From a bacterium (GTDB taxonomy: Bacteria; Bdellovibrionota_C; UBA2361; RFPC01), in contig JAUIIO010000028.1 of assembly GCA_030431715.1 (NCBI GenBank), positions 1 to 47,085 of the forward strand: a DNA stretch of 47,085 nt, read 5' to 3'. Shown here in pieces: positions 16,420 through 26,346 of the stretch. The notes under the pieces were generated by a model that had not been told where the DNA came from, searched no databases, and saw nothing but the letters and a program-made list of their open reading frames with translations. Position 1 is the first letter of the stretch. Every line of letters starts with the position of its first letter. The position numbers were made by a program, and so were the translations under genes.

Positions 16420-18114
16420 ATGACATCACGCATCGGTGAGCTTCTGGTGAAAACCGGGCTCATTACCGAAGAGCAATTGCAGGAGGCACAGTCCTCACAG
16501 AATTCTGCCGAGAAATTTATCGGTTCGATACTGGTTGAGCTCGGTTACCTGAGCAATACCGATCTCTCTGACACTATTGCCAAACAATATGGCATACCAA
16601 TTATCGAACTCGATGATTACACGATAAGTGATGAGATACTAAGCCTCGTGCCTAAGAATCTCGCTATGAAGCACAACTTGCTTCCACTTACCAAAGATGG
16701 CTCAACGCTTACCGTAGCGATGGTAGATCCATCAAACATCGTAGCGTTAAATGATATTAAATTTATTACCGGACTCGATATACAGGTTGTCCTTGCAAAT
16801 GAAGGCTCACTAAAAAGTGAACAGGAAAAACGATACGAGTCTCAGGTCTCTTATGACAGCATTCTAGACGACTATGAAGACCAAGATGTTGAGGTTGTAG
16901 ATAGTAGTGATGAAGTTGATCTCAACGAACTCGAGAAAGCAACTGAAGATGCACCTGTCGTTAAGCTCGTCAATGCTATTCTTACTGATGCTATTCGTAA
17001 AAATGCCTCTGATATTCACATAGAGCCCTACGAAAAGACCTTTCGCGTTCGCTTTCGTATTGATGGGGTTCTCTATGAAATCATGAAGCCACCAATGAAG
17101 CTTAAAAATGCCATTACTTCACGTATTAAAATCATGGCAGATCTCGATATTGCAGAGAGAAGACTTCCACAAGATGGACGTATTAAGCTCAAACTTGGCA
17201 ACAACAAGGAGATGGACTATCGGGTAAACGTTCTTCCTACTCTTTTTGGTGAGAAAGTCGTACTCCGACTACTCGACAAATCAAACTTACAGCTTGATAT
17301 GACCAAGCTTGGTTTCGAAACAAAACAGCTCGGTGACTTCCAAGATAATATTTCAAAGCCTTACGGAATGGTTCTTGTAACAGGACCAACAGGATCAGGA
17401 AAAACAACTACTCTGTACTCAGCTTTGGCAGAACTCAACAAAGTGGTAACGAACATTAGTACTGCAGAAGATCCTGTGGAATTTAACCTTGCAGGAATTA
17501 ACCAAGCACAGATGCAAGATGACATTGGATTTAATTTTGCTTCTGCGCTTCGAGCATTTTTAAGGCAAGACCCTGACGTCATAATGGTCGGTGAGATTCG
17601 CGACTACGAGACAGCTGAAATCGCAATTAAAGCATCACTCACTGGTCACCTTGTACTCTCGACTCTCCACACGAACGATGCTCCATCAACAATTGGACGT
17701 CTCCTCAATATGGGAGTTGAGCCATTCCTTGTGGCGTCATCAATTAACGTTATTGTTGCCCAGCGACTCGCCAGAAAGATCTGCGAAGCATGCAAAGAAC
17801 CTCTTGAGATGAACCCGGAAGTGCTTGTCGATGTTGGGATACCGGCAGAGGAAGCGCGTCACATTAAACCTATGCACGGCAAGGGCTGCGATAAGTGTGC
17901 AGATACTGGTTACAAGGGACGTATCGCACTCTATGAGGTCATGCCTATGGGCGATGAACTGAGAGACTTTGTGCTAAACGGCGCCTCTACTGCGGAGCTG
18001 AAAAGAGAAGCCGCTAGGATAGGTATGATGAGTTTGCGGGCTTCTGGACTCATGCGACTCAAAGAAGGGATTACCACCGTTGAGGAAGTACTCAGGGTAA
18101 CAACAGGAGAATAG
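16420..18114 (+). CDS. pilB: Type IV pilus assembly ATPase PilB
   Basis: This 564-residue cytoplasmic hexameric ATPase powers pilus extension. The N-terminal GspE/MshEN region starts RIGELLVKTGLITEEQLQEAQ. The ATPase core has Walker A GPTGSGKTTT near residues 322-331, the Asp box and Walker B (DPDVIMVGEIRDYETAEIA), and a His box (GHLVLSTLHTNDA). Two CxxC pairs, CEAC and CDKC (about 456-493), form the zinc-binding module of PilB-type ATPases. The start at 16420 has GGGAG upstream; an extension to 16375 is not protein-like. pilC follows after 112 bases and the fused PilS/PilR gene after that, so these form one operon-like group. No pilT is present in this window. Confidence 0.95.
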   Translation: MTSRIGELLVKTGLITEEQLQEAQSSQNSAEKFIGSILVELGYLSNTDLSDTIAKQYGIPIIELDDYTISDEILSLVPKNLAMKHNLLPLTKDGSTLTVAMVDPSNIVALNDIKFITGLDIQVVLANEGSLKSEQEKRYESQVSYDSILDDYEDQDVEVVDSSDEVDLNELEKATEDAPVVKLVNAILTDAIRKNASDIHIEPYEKTFRVRFRIDGVLYEIMKPPMKLKNAITSRIKIMADLDIAERRLPQDGRIKLKLGNNKEMDYRVNVLPTLFGEKVVLRLLDKSNLQLDMTKLGFETKQLGDFQDNISKPYGMVLVTGPTGSGKTTTLYSALAELNKVVTNISTAEDPVEFNLAGINQAQMQDDIGFNFASALRAFLRQDPDVIMVGEIRDYETAEIAIKASLTGHLVLSTLHTNDAPSTIGRLLNMGVEPFLVASSINVIVAQRLARKICEACKEPLEMNPEVLVDVGIPAEEARHIKPMHGKGCDKCADTGYKGRIALYEVMPMGDELRDFVLNGASTAELKREAARIGMMSLRASGLMRLKEGITTVEEVLRVTTGE

Positions 18115-18226
18115 TAGTAATTAAGCAACTTTAACGCCTCAAATAACGAAAAAGGCGGAGCAGGAAAATTTAAAGTACGAATTTTGCATAATGTAATTCG
18201 AAGCTGATCAAAGAAGGAGAGAGACT

Positions 18227-19447
18227 ATGCCAGTTTATGTTTGGGAAGGTAAGAACCCCGCAGGAAAGGTTGTAAACGGCGAGCTTGAAGCTAAAAATAT
18301 TCAAGCTGTATTTAACGCGTTAAAACGTCAACGCATTGTCCCAAATGCGAAGAAAATCAAAGAGAAGGGCACCGGCCTTGATATGGAGATCAAGATTCCG
18401 GGCATGGGTCCTAAGGTAAAAGGCAAAGATGTCGTAATTTTTACCAGACAGTTTGCAACCATGATCGACTCAGGACTTCCGCTGGTTCAAGCTATGGACA
18501 TTTTAGCGAAAAGCCACGAAAACAAAGCCTTCAAGGAAACACTTCTCGGCGTAAAAGAGACTGTTGAAACCGGTGGGACACTTGCTGAGGGTATGGAAAA
18601 ACGACCTGAAGCATTTGATGAGCTCTACACCAATATGATTCTCGCTGGTGAGAACGGTGGTATTCTCGATATTATTCTTGAGCGGCTTGCCGTGCAGATG
18701 GAAAAGACCATGAAGCTCAAGCGCGAGGTTAAAACGGCAATGATCTATCCCTCGGTAGTCATTGCTGCAGCGGCGATAGTTACTTCAGTTTTAATGATCT
18801 TTGTAATTCCAACGTTCGCTGAACTTTTTGCAGATTTTGGAGCATCGCTTCCGCTGCCTACTCAGATTGTAATTAACATTTCAAACTTCTTTGTCGCAAA
18901 CTGGTTCTTCATCTTTGGTGGCACAGCAGCGCTCATTGGTTTTTTCTTTCGTTATAAAAAGACCGACTCTGGGAAAGAGGTACTCGATCCTATTTTTCTC
19001 AAGCTTCCTATATTTGGCGATATCTTAAAGAAGGTCGCGGTAGCAAGATTTACGCGCACCCTTGGAACCATGATCAGTTCAGGTGTACCAATACTTGATG
19101 CCTTAAATATTTGTGCAAAAACAGCGGGAAACAAAGTTGTAGAAAAAGACGTTCAACGTTGCCGCGTCTCTATCTCCGAAGGGAAGAGTATTGTCGAGCC
19201 ACTTACAGAATCCGTTGTATTCCCACCAATGGTAATCTCAATGATAGGGGTAGGAGAATCAACAGGACAGCTAGATGCGATGCTACAAAAAATTGCTGAT
19301 TTCTATGAAGATGAAGTGGACAATGCCGTTGGCGCGATGAAGCAACTTATCGAGCCACTCATGATTCTCTTTCTGGGTGTCCTTATCGGTGGTCTCGTCA
19401 TCTCAATGTATCTACCAATCTTCAAGATGGGAGCAATCGTAGGATAA
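18227..19447 (+). CDS. pilC: Type IV pilus inner-membrane platform protein PilC
   Basis: The 406-residue protein is the inner-membrane platform on which PilB acts. It begins PVYVWEGKNPAGKVVNGELEA, as PilC proteins do. Two T2SSF repeats follow: the first starts IFTRQFATMIDSGLPLVQAM near residue 75, and the second starts FTRTLGTMISSGVPILDAL near residue 275. Three hydrophobic helices lie at about 180-205, 220-245 and 375-400. The ribosome site GGAG precedes the ATG by about ten bases. The gene lies between pilB and the PilS/PilR fusion, with 26 bases to the latter. Length and domain order are normal for the family. Confidence 0.95.
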   Translation: MPVYVWEGKNPAGKVVNGELEAKNIQAVFNALKRQRIVPNAKKIKEKGTGLDMEIKIPGMGPKVKGKDVVIFTRQFATMIDSGLPLVQAMDILAKSHENKAFKETLLGVKETVETGGTLAEGMEKRPEAFDELYTNMILAGENGGILDIILERLAVQMEKTMKLKREVKTAMIYPSVVIAAAAIVTSVLMIFVIPTFAELFADFGASLPLPTQIVINISNFFVANWFFIFGGTAALIGFFFRYKKTDSGKEVLDPIFLKLPIFGDILKKVAVARFTRTLGTMISSGVPILDALNICAKTAGNKVVEKDVQRCRVSISEGKSIVEPLTESVVFPPMVISMIGVGESTGQLDAMLQKIADFYEDEVDNAVGAMKQLIEPLMILFLGVLIGGLVISMYLPIFKMGAIVG

Positions 19448-19473
19448 GCAGACTTTCAGGGAGGAAAGTGTCA

Positions 19474-21483
19474 ATGCGTCAGGAACAACAGTTTGGACCC
19501 GGAGCATCGTGGATCATCGCATCCCGCACTGCGGTCCTTTCAGTAGCTCTCCTCGCAGCGTCAGCATGTACTTTCTTCTATTCTGCTGAGTCTGCAAACA
19601 ACACCGCATTTCTCTATCGTTACCTTATCTGGTTTTATGTTTTTACTGGAGCAAGTGCTATCTGGCTGCGGCACCGAAAAGCTTCAGTTGGATTCTATAT
19701 TCTCCAAACACTTGTAGATACCGTACTTGTAACAGGAGCAATATATGCAACTGGAGGGCCTACAAGCCCATTTCTTTTTCTTTACTTACCTGTAGTGATG
19801 GCTTCTGCAATCTTTGTATCAAGGTCCTCTGCTCTTTTTACCGCACTTCTCGTAACGCTTTCTTACTCAACGCTCACTACGAGTATGTTGATGGGAAGAC
19901 TAAGGGCAATCGATGGTGGCATGCTTGAAAACTTCTCTCCTGGGGAGATTATTCTCCAAGTAATCGGCCTCGGTAGTGCATCAGTATTGATTGCAGTTGC
20001 CACTTATTTTCTCAGCAATTCAATGAAAGCGAATGCGGCGCTCGCATCACAGCGTGAAGAGCGGCTCAAGCTCCTGAACGAGAAGCAACAGCTCATATTT
20101 GACAGACTCCCTGAAGGTGTCATCAGCATCGACATGGATAACATGATTACAGGAGTCAATGACGCTGCCAGACAAATGCTCTCTCTTGATAGAGACTTCG
20201 CCGGAACGCCACTTAAGGATTTTCAATCTCACCTCACAAAGCACCATGCTCTCTCTGGGGAAATGAGCTCATCAGAGAAAAGTGGGGAGCTTTCTCTCAC
20301 AACACCTGAGGGGTCTGTTAAGCTCCAAACGTTTACCAGAGCTCTCGTTGGCAACGGCCATGAACAGATCGGGAAATTAATTATTTTTCAAAACGTAACG
20401 CATCTCAGGAGCGTTGAGGAGCAGCTTGCCATGCATGAACGAATGGCAAGATTACTAGCCGAGGAAGATAGCGGCAACTCGTCCTGCGAACCTACAAAGC
20501 TCACAGGCTTTGTTGGAGAAAGCGCTATTATGAAGAAAGTGTTTCAGCTCATTGAACGCGCCTCCCCTTCTGATGCTACTGTTCTTATCTCTGGCGAGTC
20601 CGGAACTGGCAAGGAACTTGTTGCGCGCGCTATACACCTATCGAGCCCGAGAGCTTCTCGCCCATTTGTTCCAGTAAACTGTGGCGCCATTCCTGAACAA
20701 CTTCTTGAGAGTGAGTTCTTTGGCCACAAGAAAGGCTCATTTACGGGAGCGGTATCAGACACCCTTGGTCTTTTTCGTCAGGCAGAAAATGGCACCCTCT
20801 TTCTTGATGAGGTAGGAGAACTTCCCTTGCAGATGCAAGCAAAGCTCTTGAGAGCGATTCAAGAAAAGAGCGTGCGTCCAATAGGGGGAGAAACTAGCAT
20901 CCCAGCAAATGTCAGAATCATTGCCGCTACGAATCGAAACTTAAAGCATGAAACAGAGGCTGGAAAGTTTAGAGAGGATCTTTTTTACCGTCTTAATGTC
21001 ATCACCGTACACATTCCACCACTTCGAGACCGAAAAGAAGATCTTCCAATCCTCATTAGAAAGATACTTAAAAAATTCTCAAAAGATGGAAATATTCCGA
21101 AAATCACACCAAAGGCTATGGAACTGCTCATGAAGCACAGCTATCCAGGAAACGTGCGGGAGCTTGAAAACATACTTGAGAGAGCAGTCGTAATGGGGGG
21201 TGATGTTATCCTCCCTGAGCATCTGCCAGATGCTCAAAAAGGCACTACATCGAAAAACACCCTGCAAGAAACACAAATTCTCTATGCCGATGACATTGCG
21301 TTCCCGGTGAATTTAGACGGCGTGCTTGAAAATATTGAGCAGCACTATCTTAAACTTGCCCTCAAGGAGAGCAATGGAGTAAAGAAGACCGCGGCAGAAC
21401 TCCTCGGCATGAACTTTCGATCCTTTAGATATCGGCTGCAAAAATTTGAAATCGACGAAGAAGCTACTAACGAGAATCATTAA
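19474..21483 (+). CDS. PilS-PilR fusion: membrane one-component sigma-54 activator
   Basis: The 669-residue protein has six hydrophobic helices in residues 10-185, matching the PilS sensor. A coiled coil and a PAS domain follow (LIFDRLPEGVISIDMDNMI, about 205-320). The sequence then reads QLAMHERMARLLAEED, where PilS would run into its phosphoacceptor helix, but no His box or HATPase domain follows. It passes directly into an AAA+ sigma-54 activator: GESGTGKE near 372-379, the sigma-54 contact loop GSFTGA near 420, Walker B TLFLDEVGEL, and an R-finger region. A Fis-type helix-turn-helix closes it (TAAELLGMNFRSFRYRLQKF). There is no receiver. ATG 19474 sits nine bases from GGAGG; a GTG at 19468 is too close. 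It follows pilC, so pilA is the inferred target. Confidence 0.93.
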   Translation: MRQEQQFGPGASWIIASRTAVLSVALLAASACTFFYSAESANNTAFLYRYLIWFYVFTGASAIWLRHRKASVGFYILQTLVDTVLVTGAIYATGGPTSPFLFLYLPVVMASAIFVSRSSALFTALLVTLSYSTLTTSMLMGRLRAIDGGMLENFSPGEIILQVIGLGSASVLIAVATYFLSNSMKANAALASQREERLKLLNEKQQLIFDRLPEGVISIDMDNMITGVNDAARQMLSLDRDFAGTPLKDFQSHLTKHHALSGEMSSSEKSGELSLTTPEGSVKLQTFTRALVGNGHEQIGKLIIFQNVTHLRSVEEQLAMHERMARLLAEEDSGNSSCEPTKLTGFVGESAIMKKVFQLIERASPSDATVLISGESGTGKELVARAIHLSSPRASRPFVPVNCGAIPEQLLESEFFGHKKGSFTGAVSDTLGLFRQAENGTLFLDEVGELPLQMQAKLLRAIQEKSVRPIGGETSIPANVRIIAATNRNLKHETEAGKFREDLFYRLNVITVHIPPLRDRKEDLPILIRKILKKFSKDGNIPKITPKAMELLMKHSYPGNVRELENILERAVVMGGDVILPEHLPDAQKGTTSKNTLQETQILYADDIAFPVNLDGVLENIEQHYLKLALKESNGVKKTAAELLGMNFRSFRYRLQKFEIDEEATNENH

Positions 21484-21570
21484 AACTCTACATTCCTAGC
21501 CTCATAAACCATTCCCGTTTTAAGCTCACAACGACCTAGCACATAGAGTTGTGAAAACTTCAACTTTCAT

Positions 21571-21600
21571 GAACAATTGAAACCACATTTATAATTGTTC
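21571..21600 (+). promoter_or_regulatory. Dyad overlapping a TATAAT box
   Basis: GAACAATT (21571-21578) and AATTGTTC (21593-21600) are perfect inverted repeats with a 14-base spacer. A TATAAT hexamer at 21590-21595 overlaps the right arm. No good -35 hexamer is seen at 16-18 bases. A repressor or activator site over the promoter of the following gene is possible. Confidence 0.35.
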
Positions 21601-21620
21601 TTCTGTTCGAATACTGCCAC

Positions 21621-23600
21621 ATGAAATCCATTAGAATGAGATACATCAGCATACTCATCAGTCTAATGATTACATCTGGTGTGTTCTACTATCTCTTTCA
21701 GACCATTCACCCATCTGAGATCCTTCAAGTGTTTAGAGATATTGATTCGGCATATCTGCTGGGGTTTCTACTCCTCTCACTCAGCGGGAGCTACTTTCGA
21801 GCACGAAGGTATCAACTTACTCTTATTCCGACTGGCCATCCTCCTGAACTGCTTCCACTCTTTCTTATTACACTCGTTCGAAATTTTACTTCAGACTTAC
21901 TCCCAGCAAGGCTTGGCACAACTGCATACATATATCTGGTAAGAACACACGCCGGGATGAGCTATGCTACTGCCACTGCCAGTTTCGCGCTCTCGTTCCT
22001 CTTTGATCTCCTCGTCCTTGCCCCTCTTTTGCTGCTTATCACAACAATGGAGTATCACTCTCTTGCCGAGACAGGTACTGGTGTTCTCATTTTGGGCACC
22101 GTAGTTTCCCTTATCTGCTTTGTACTTCTTTTAACCCTCGACCGTGCTTTAATTCTTATCTCCAAGGTTTTTGCTCTACTTCGTATTGTCCCTGATAGCC
22201 TGTTAGAATTTGGACGTAAAGTATCAGATGAAGTTCGTCTGGCGCGTGCATGCGGGATATACTATCGTCTCTTCTTTTTAAGTCTTCTCGTAAGACTGTG
22301 TAAATACGGCTCTCTCTATTTGTTTCTCGTCGGGATACTTGTTCCGCTTGGCTATTCTCCCTTAGAGATACCTGTATTTAAGAGCATCCTCGGTATTCTC
22401 TCTGCGGAGACAGCCGCAAGTCTTCCGATATCAGGTATTGCTGGTTTTGGAGCCTATGAAGGCGCATGGACTTTTGCTTTTCACCTGATGGGATTTCCAC
22501 TTGAACTTTCAAAGCTGACAGCTATCTCTCACCATCTTTTTACTCAGTTTTATGGCTACAGTCTGGGGGCCTTGGCTCTTCTCATTTTGGCTTTACCCTA
22601 TAGAAAGATACTATTCTTTTTAACCACCCCCTTTAGAACCTTGCTCACTGTGTTCGTCCTTCTAACACTCATTGCGCTCTTTCATCTCTTTGGTGACGCG
22701 GCTTCGCCTGCAGTGAAAGAAAGACCGAATTCTGTTATTCTATCAAGCGAAAACATCACGAGCTTTTCAGATAAAATTATCTTTGACTCTCGTCGTGGCG
22801 CTACATTTGGTATCTACTCCGTCCAATCAGGAAAAATTCGTAAAGTCATAGATGCGAAAAAGTGGCATGAAATCTATCCTGACGTTTCTTCTGATGGAAC
22901 TCTCCTTGTCTATAGCCGATCAAGAAGTCTCTCAAGGCATGCTCCAGCTGAGATCTGGCTACTTAATCTTTTAACAGGAGAAAAGAATAAGATTGTTAGT
23001 GAAGGAACATTCCCGACATTTGGCTCTAGCAACGATTCTATCTACTACGAGCTTAATCGAAGTAAAGTTATGCTCTACTCCTTAAGTACTGGACAAAATA
23101 CAGAGATATTTCCAAGCACAAATACAACCTTTCACGGAGCACAGATCGTCAAGCCACGCGTAAGTCCTAATGGTCGTTTCCTGTCATTCACTTCAGACAC
23201 GCCTACACCGTGGCATGCATGGAGAGTTGATCTCTCCACAGATGGTGCGACCAAAATTGCCAGAGGATGTGAGCCAGCTTGGTACCCGGATCTCAAAAGC
23301 GCTTGGATTAAGAAAGAGGGGCTTAAGGCAGGCTCTGGAATAATGGTGTATAACCCGATGAGTAAGAAGTCATCCATTCTGCTTGACAATGGCCCACCAC
23401 TTGGCCACGAGTACTTTCCAACTATTAGCCAGGATGGCCGCTACCTGCTCTATTCAGCAGCACCTTATAACGAGCACGATCACCTGAGTGCCAGCTATCA
23501 ACTTTTTATATACGATTTTCAGAGTGGTGAGAACAAACAGCTAACGAGCGATAAGTATACAAACAGGTGGCCAAAGCTTGCACCCTTTATTGAAAAGTAG
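21621..23600 (+). CDS. LPG-synthase-like membrane protein fused to a TolB-like propeller
   Basis: Residues 1-340 contain about eight hydrophobic helices with the pattern of the lysylphosphatidylglycerol synthase transmembrane family (UPF0104, YbhN/AglD-like): GSYFRARRYQL, LLPARLGTTAYIYLVR, SILGILSAETAASLPISG and FGAYEGAWTFAF. Residues about 365-655 are a separate soluble part with repeated DG-containing blades (YPDVSSDGTLLVYSRSRS, FPTISQDGRYLLYSAAP), typical of TolB/PD40 beta-propellers. After the last helix the propeller probably faces the periplasm. The aminoacyltransferase domain of MprF is absent. The two halves are normally separate proteins, so the fusion is unusual. Its substrate is unknown; lipid or glycolipid handling is suggested by the membrane half. 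No ribosome site is obvious before 21621. Confidence 0.8.
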   Translation: MKSIRMRYISILISLMITSGVFYYLFQTIHPSEILQVFRDIDSAYLLGFLLLSLSGSYFRARRYQLTLIPTGHPPELLPLFLITLVRNFTSDLLPARLGTTAYIYLVRTHAGMSYATATASFALSFLFDLLVLAPLLLLITTMEYHSLAETGTGVLILGTVVSLICFVLLLTLDRALILISKVFALLRIVPDSLLEFGRKVSDEVRLARACGIYYRLFFLSLLVRLCKYGSLYLFLVGILVPLGYSPLEIPVFKSILGILSAETAASLPISGIAGFGAYEGAWTFAFHLMGFPLELSKLTAISHHLFTQFYGYSLGALALLILALPYRKILFFLTTPFRTLLTVFVLLTLIALFHLFGDAASPAVKERPNSVILSSENITSFSDKIIFDSRRGATFGIYSVQSGKIRKVIDAKKWHEIYPDVSSDGTLLVYSRSRSLSRHAPAEIWLLNLLTGEKNKIVSEGTFPTFGSSNDSIYYELNRSKVMLYSLSTGQNTEIFPSTNTTFHGAQIVKPRVSPNGRFLSFTSDTPTPWHAWRVDLSTDGATKIARGCEPAWYPDLKSAWIKKEGLKAGSGIMVYNPMSKKSSILLDNGPPLGHEYFPTISQDGRYLLYSAAPYNEHDHLSASYQLFIYDFQSGENKQLTSDKYTNRWPKLAPFIEK

Positions 23601-23633
23601 AGATGTGTTGCAGAAATGAGCTCTTAGCTGGTA

Positions 23634-26237
23634 CTAGAACGGTCCTCTCCCAGAACCGTCTTCGTCAATCAAAGTACATCCTCCTTCACTGGAACAAGAC
23701 TGATCACCGACGCAACAGCTCCCATCAGGACAAACCATGTACTCGAATTCTCCGAAACCACCAGCTTCAGCCTCGGCCGAGCATTCTTCCTCATCCTCTT
23801 CGGACACGCAGCCATATTCACCACAAACTTCATTGCTACTGCAACATCCTGTAGTTGATTCTCCGCTTCGCAGGTCAAGATAACTGCATTCAGATTCCCC
23901 AGCTTCACACTCGCCATCTGGAGACGGGCTAGGCGTTGCCGTAGGGCTTGGGGTAGGCGTAAAGGTTGGTAAAGGGGTATGTGTCGGTGTTGGAGTATAC
24001 GGTGGTGTAGGGGTTGAAGTATACGTTGGCGTCGGCGTTGGGGTATAAGTTGGCGTCGGAGTCGGGGTCGGGGTATACGTTGGTGTCGGCGTTGGTGTTG
24101 GACTCGGCGTATACGTTGGTGTCGGCGTCGGGGTATATGTCGGGGTCGGGGTTGGCGTGTATGTCGGGGTTGGCGTTGGCGTATACGTTGGCGTTGGGGT
24201 CGGGGTATACGTAGGTGACGGAGAGACAGAAGGCGACGGAGAGACGGAAGGAGACGGTGACTCACATGCGCACTCTTCATAATCGCACTCCTGCTCCTTG
24301 CAGCCGCAACTATAATCATCGCTTTCCGTTGAAGTCACACCAGTACTATCTCCATCGGATTGAGAAACAACGTCCTCATCGAGATTCTCTGGCAGACCAT
24401 TCGTATTGTAGGTGGTATACCTTACACCATCATCGTCTCCCCAACGGTCTGCTGCCGCAAAAGGAGCTCCCGGTGCTGGCTTTGATTCATAAACCACGAC
24501 TCCACTCTTACCACTTTCATCTGGGCGTATTTCAACAGTGCGTTCTGCCCCCTTCTCATTTTTAAAGGTGATTTTGTTCGGGCGCCCATCAACATCATAA
24601 TCAGTAAGTTCCTGAGTTGTGTCTCCTTTTGTCATTGAATTTATTGAGCCATCGGGGTTGTATATCACGCTCCCATATTCGATATAATTGTCGTTATATA
24701 TCGAATATTCTGAAGAATCTTCTTCATGACTTAGAGTTACCCCAAAGTCTTTATCGTCGTATCCACGAAGCAAGTTCCCATCAATATCATACTCAGCCGT
24801 ATAGCTACGGTCTCCCTGATCTATAAAGACAACCTTCTCAGGGGTATATGCGCTCGAGTGTCTAGTAATTCGGATTTCATTGCTGCGAGAGTCAGCAATT
24901 TTTTCTATCAACCCACCACTATTGCGGGTTATGTTTACCTTGTATGGCTTTCTCCGTCCCTTGAGCTGCTGATAAGTCGATTCAGCGAGAAGGCTATCTA
25001 CAAATTTATAAGTGTATTTTGCCTCGTCCCCGGTAATATCAACAGTTTTTACACCACCGGAATCACTCGACTGATTAATATCATAGCTGTATCCGAGAGA
25101 GTCCGATACTCGAGTGATATTGTCATTATCATCCCAGCTGTAGTTCATGGTTATACCATTTTGGGTATCAAGTATGAGTCTCTTTTTATGATCATAAATA
25201 TTGAGTAAACCATTCTCTCGGAGGCCATAGAGCTTCACACTGTTTGGCGTATACTCAATTGTATAAAATTTTTCCTCGGTAGAAATATTTGTAACCTTTC
25301 GATTTGCGCTATAGTTAATGAGAGTACCAGTTGAATCTGGGGGAATATACGCGGTAACAAGCCCATCATTATTTAAAAAGCTGTAAGTTTTGGGAGACTG
25401 GCCGCTATTTGTTGGCAAAGTAACACTTGCAAGCTCATCAAAATCATCATACCGAAAGACATAACTTCCTCCGGAAGAAACACGAATAGTTGAGAGCATG
25501 CCACCACGCGTATACGTAAAAACATGCTCATTATCAAATTGGTCTGCTATACGGGCTATACCACTAGCGCCCCATGTAACATCCCATATTTTAAGAGAGC
25601 CATAGTACACAGCCTTAATGTAGTATTTCCCATCTGCAAATTTTTCATATGAGTGCGTGAGACCGCCCGGCATAATGTGTGACAGCGTTGTCCCACTTCT
25701 ACCTCTAAGGCTCATGAACCCTTGCTCTTCCTTATCACTTACGTACACACCACTTTTGTAATTAAATTTTTTGATACGACCATCTGCCTCTCTTAAACTC
25801 AATGAGTCCCTGCCAACCGAGATAATCCGATTGAAACTCAAATTCCAATGCCCGATATTTGTGCGCGTATCTTGTAAAGAGTTGTTGACTAGAAAACTTG
25901 ATAAACTGGGCAAATATACAACAAAAGTAAACCCTCCAAGACAGAGGTTCGTTTGTAATAAGCTCTTATCAGGATATGCTTTCCCACTATTGCAGGGTAC
26001 CGTTACCGTTTGAGCAGAAATGCCCGGTTCAACACCTATAGCAGCAATAGACCTGTCTATAGCCGAACGAACATCATCGAGATCTTCTCTTTCATTTTCT
26101 TTCTCCAGCGACTTGCGATCAACTATCTGAATCTGAGTTGTTGCGCCAGACATGAAGCCAAAGAAGTTTGGAGCCCCAATGCTCGTAGCAATGAACAGAA
26201 CAATTGCTACTCCTACAATTTTTTGAATTGTACTCAA
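23634..26237 (-). CDS. RHS/YD-repeat secreted protein with Pro-Thr stalk and Cys-rich tail
   Basis: The 867-residue protein begins with a hydrophobic signal/anchor ([21 protein letters not shown]). Residues about 60-600 contain YD-like beta repeats ([51 protein letters not shown]), as in RHS shells and teneurins. A cysteine cluster ([15 protein letters not shown]) precedes a stalk of YTPTPTPT repeats at about 662-775. A Cys-rich domain of about 90 residues with some 14 cysteines ends the protein. There is no obvious toxin domain after an RHS core boundary. A TTG start at 26237 is used, with GGAG eight bases upstream. The stalk suggests cell-surface display or adhesion. It follows the secreted 326-residue protein gene by 109 bases. 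Confidence 0.75.
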   Translation of the reverse strand: MSTIQKIVGVAIVLFIATSIGAPNFFGFMSGATTQIQIVDRKSLEKENEREDLDDVRSAIDRSIAAIGVEPGISAQTVTVPCNSGKAYPDKSLLQTNLCLGGFTFVVYLPSLSSFLVNNSLQDTRTNIGHWNLSFNRIISVGRDSLSLREADGRIKKFNYKSGVYVSDKEEQGFMSLRGRSGTTLSHIMPGGLTHSYEKFADGKYYIKAVYYGSLKIWDVTWGASGIARIADQFDNEHVFTYTRGGMLSTIRVSSGGSYVFRYDDFDELASVTLPTNSGQSPKTYSFLNNDGLVTAYIPPDSTGTLINYSANRKVTNISTEEKFYTIEYTPNSVKLYGLRENGLLNIYDHKKRLILDTQNGITMNYSWDDNDNITRVSDSLGYSYDINQSSDSGGVKTVDITGDEAKYTYKFVDSLLAESTYQQLKGRRKPYKVNITRNSGGLIEKIADSRSNEIRITRHSSAYTPEKVVFIDQGDRSYTAEYDIDGNLLRGYDDKDFGVTLSHEEDSSEYSIYNDNYIEYGSVIYNPDGSINSMTKGDTTQELTDYDVDGRPNKITFKNEKGAERTVEIRPDESGKSGVVVYESKPAPGAPFAAADRWGDDDGVRYTTYNTNGLPENLDEDVVSQSDGDSTGVTSTESDDYSCGCKEQECDYEECACESPSPSVSPSPSVSPSPTYTPTPTPTYTPTPTPTYTPTPTPTYTPTPTPTYTPSPTPTPTPTYTPTPTPTPTYTPTPTPTYTSTPTPPYTPTPTHTPLPTFTPTPSPTATPSPSPDGECEAGESECSYLDLRSGESTTGCCSSNEVCGEYGCVSEEDEEECSAEAEAGGFGEFEYMVCPDGSCCVGDQSCSSEGGCTLIDEDGSGRGPF
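23926..24246. repeat. Coding tandem repeat (24-base unit, Pro-Thr stalk)
   Basis: Tandem copies of a GT-rich unit of about 24 bases (for example GTATACGTTGGCGTCGG) encode YTPTPTPT on the minus strand. Unit length varies in steps of six bases and the left end is degenerate. Such repeats can change copy number by slippage, altering stalk length in steps of two residues without changing frame. Confidence 0.8.
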
Positions 26238-26346
26238 ACCCTCATCTCCATTTTTTTTGCAGCTTCATTCATGTGCACCCATGATAAAGATCCTAGGAAT
26301 CAGTGTTTTAGATGCCTTGGGAAAGTCAAAGTTTCAGATATTAGAA

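Noticed and set aside
23926..24246. Possible CRISPR-like repeat array
   Set aside because: The unit is short, without unique spacers, and encodes the YTPTPTPT stalk in the frame of a long gene.
23669..24319. Long arginine-rich reading frame inside the RHS-type gene
   Set aside because: It is an out-of-frame reading of the Pro-Thr repeat region on the same strand; low complexity and no ribosome site.
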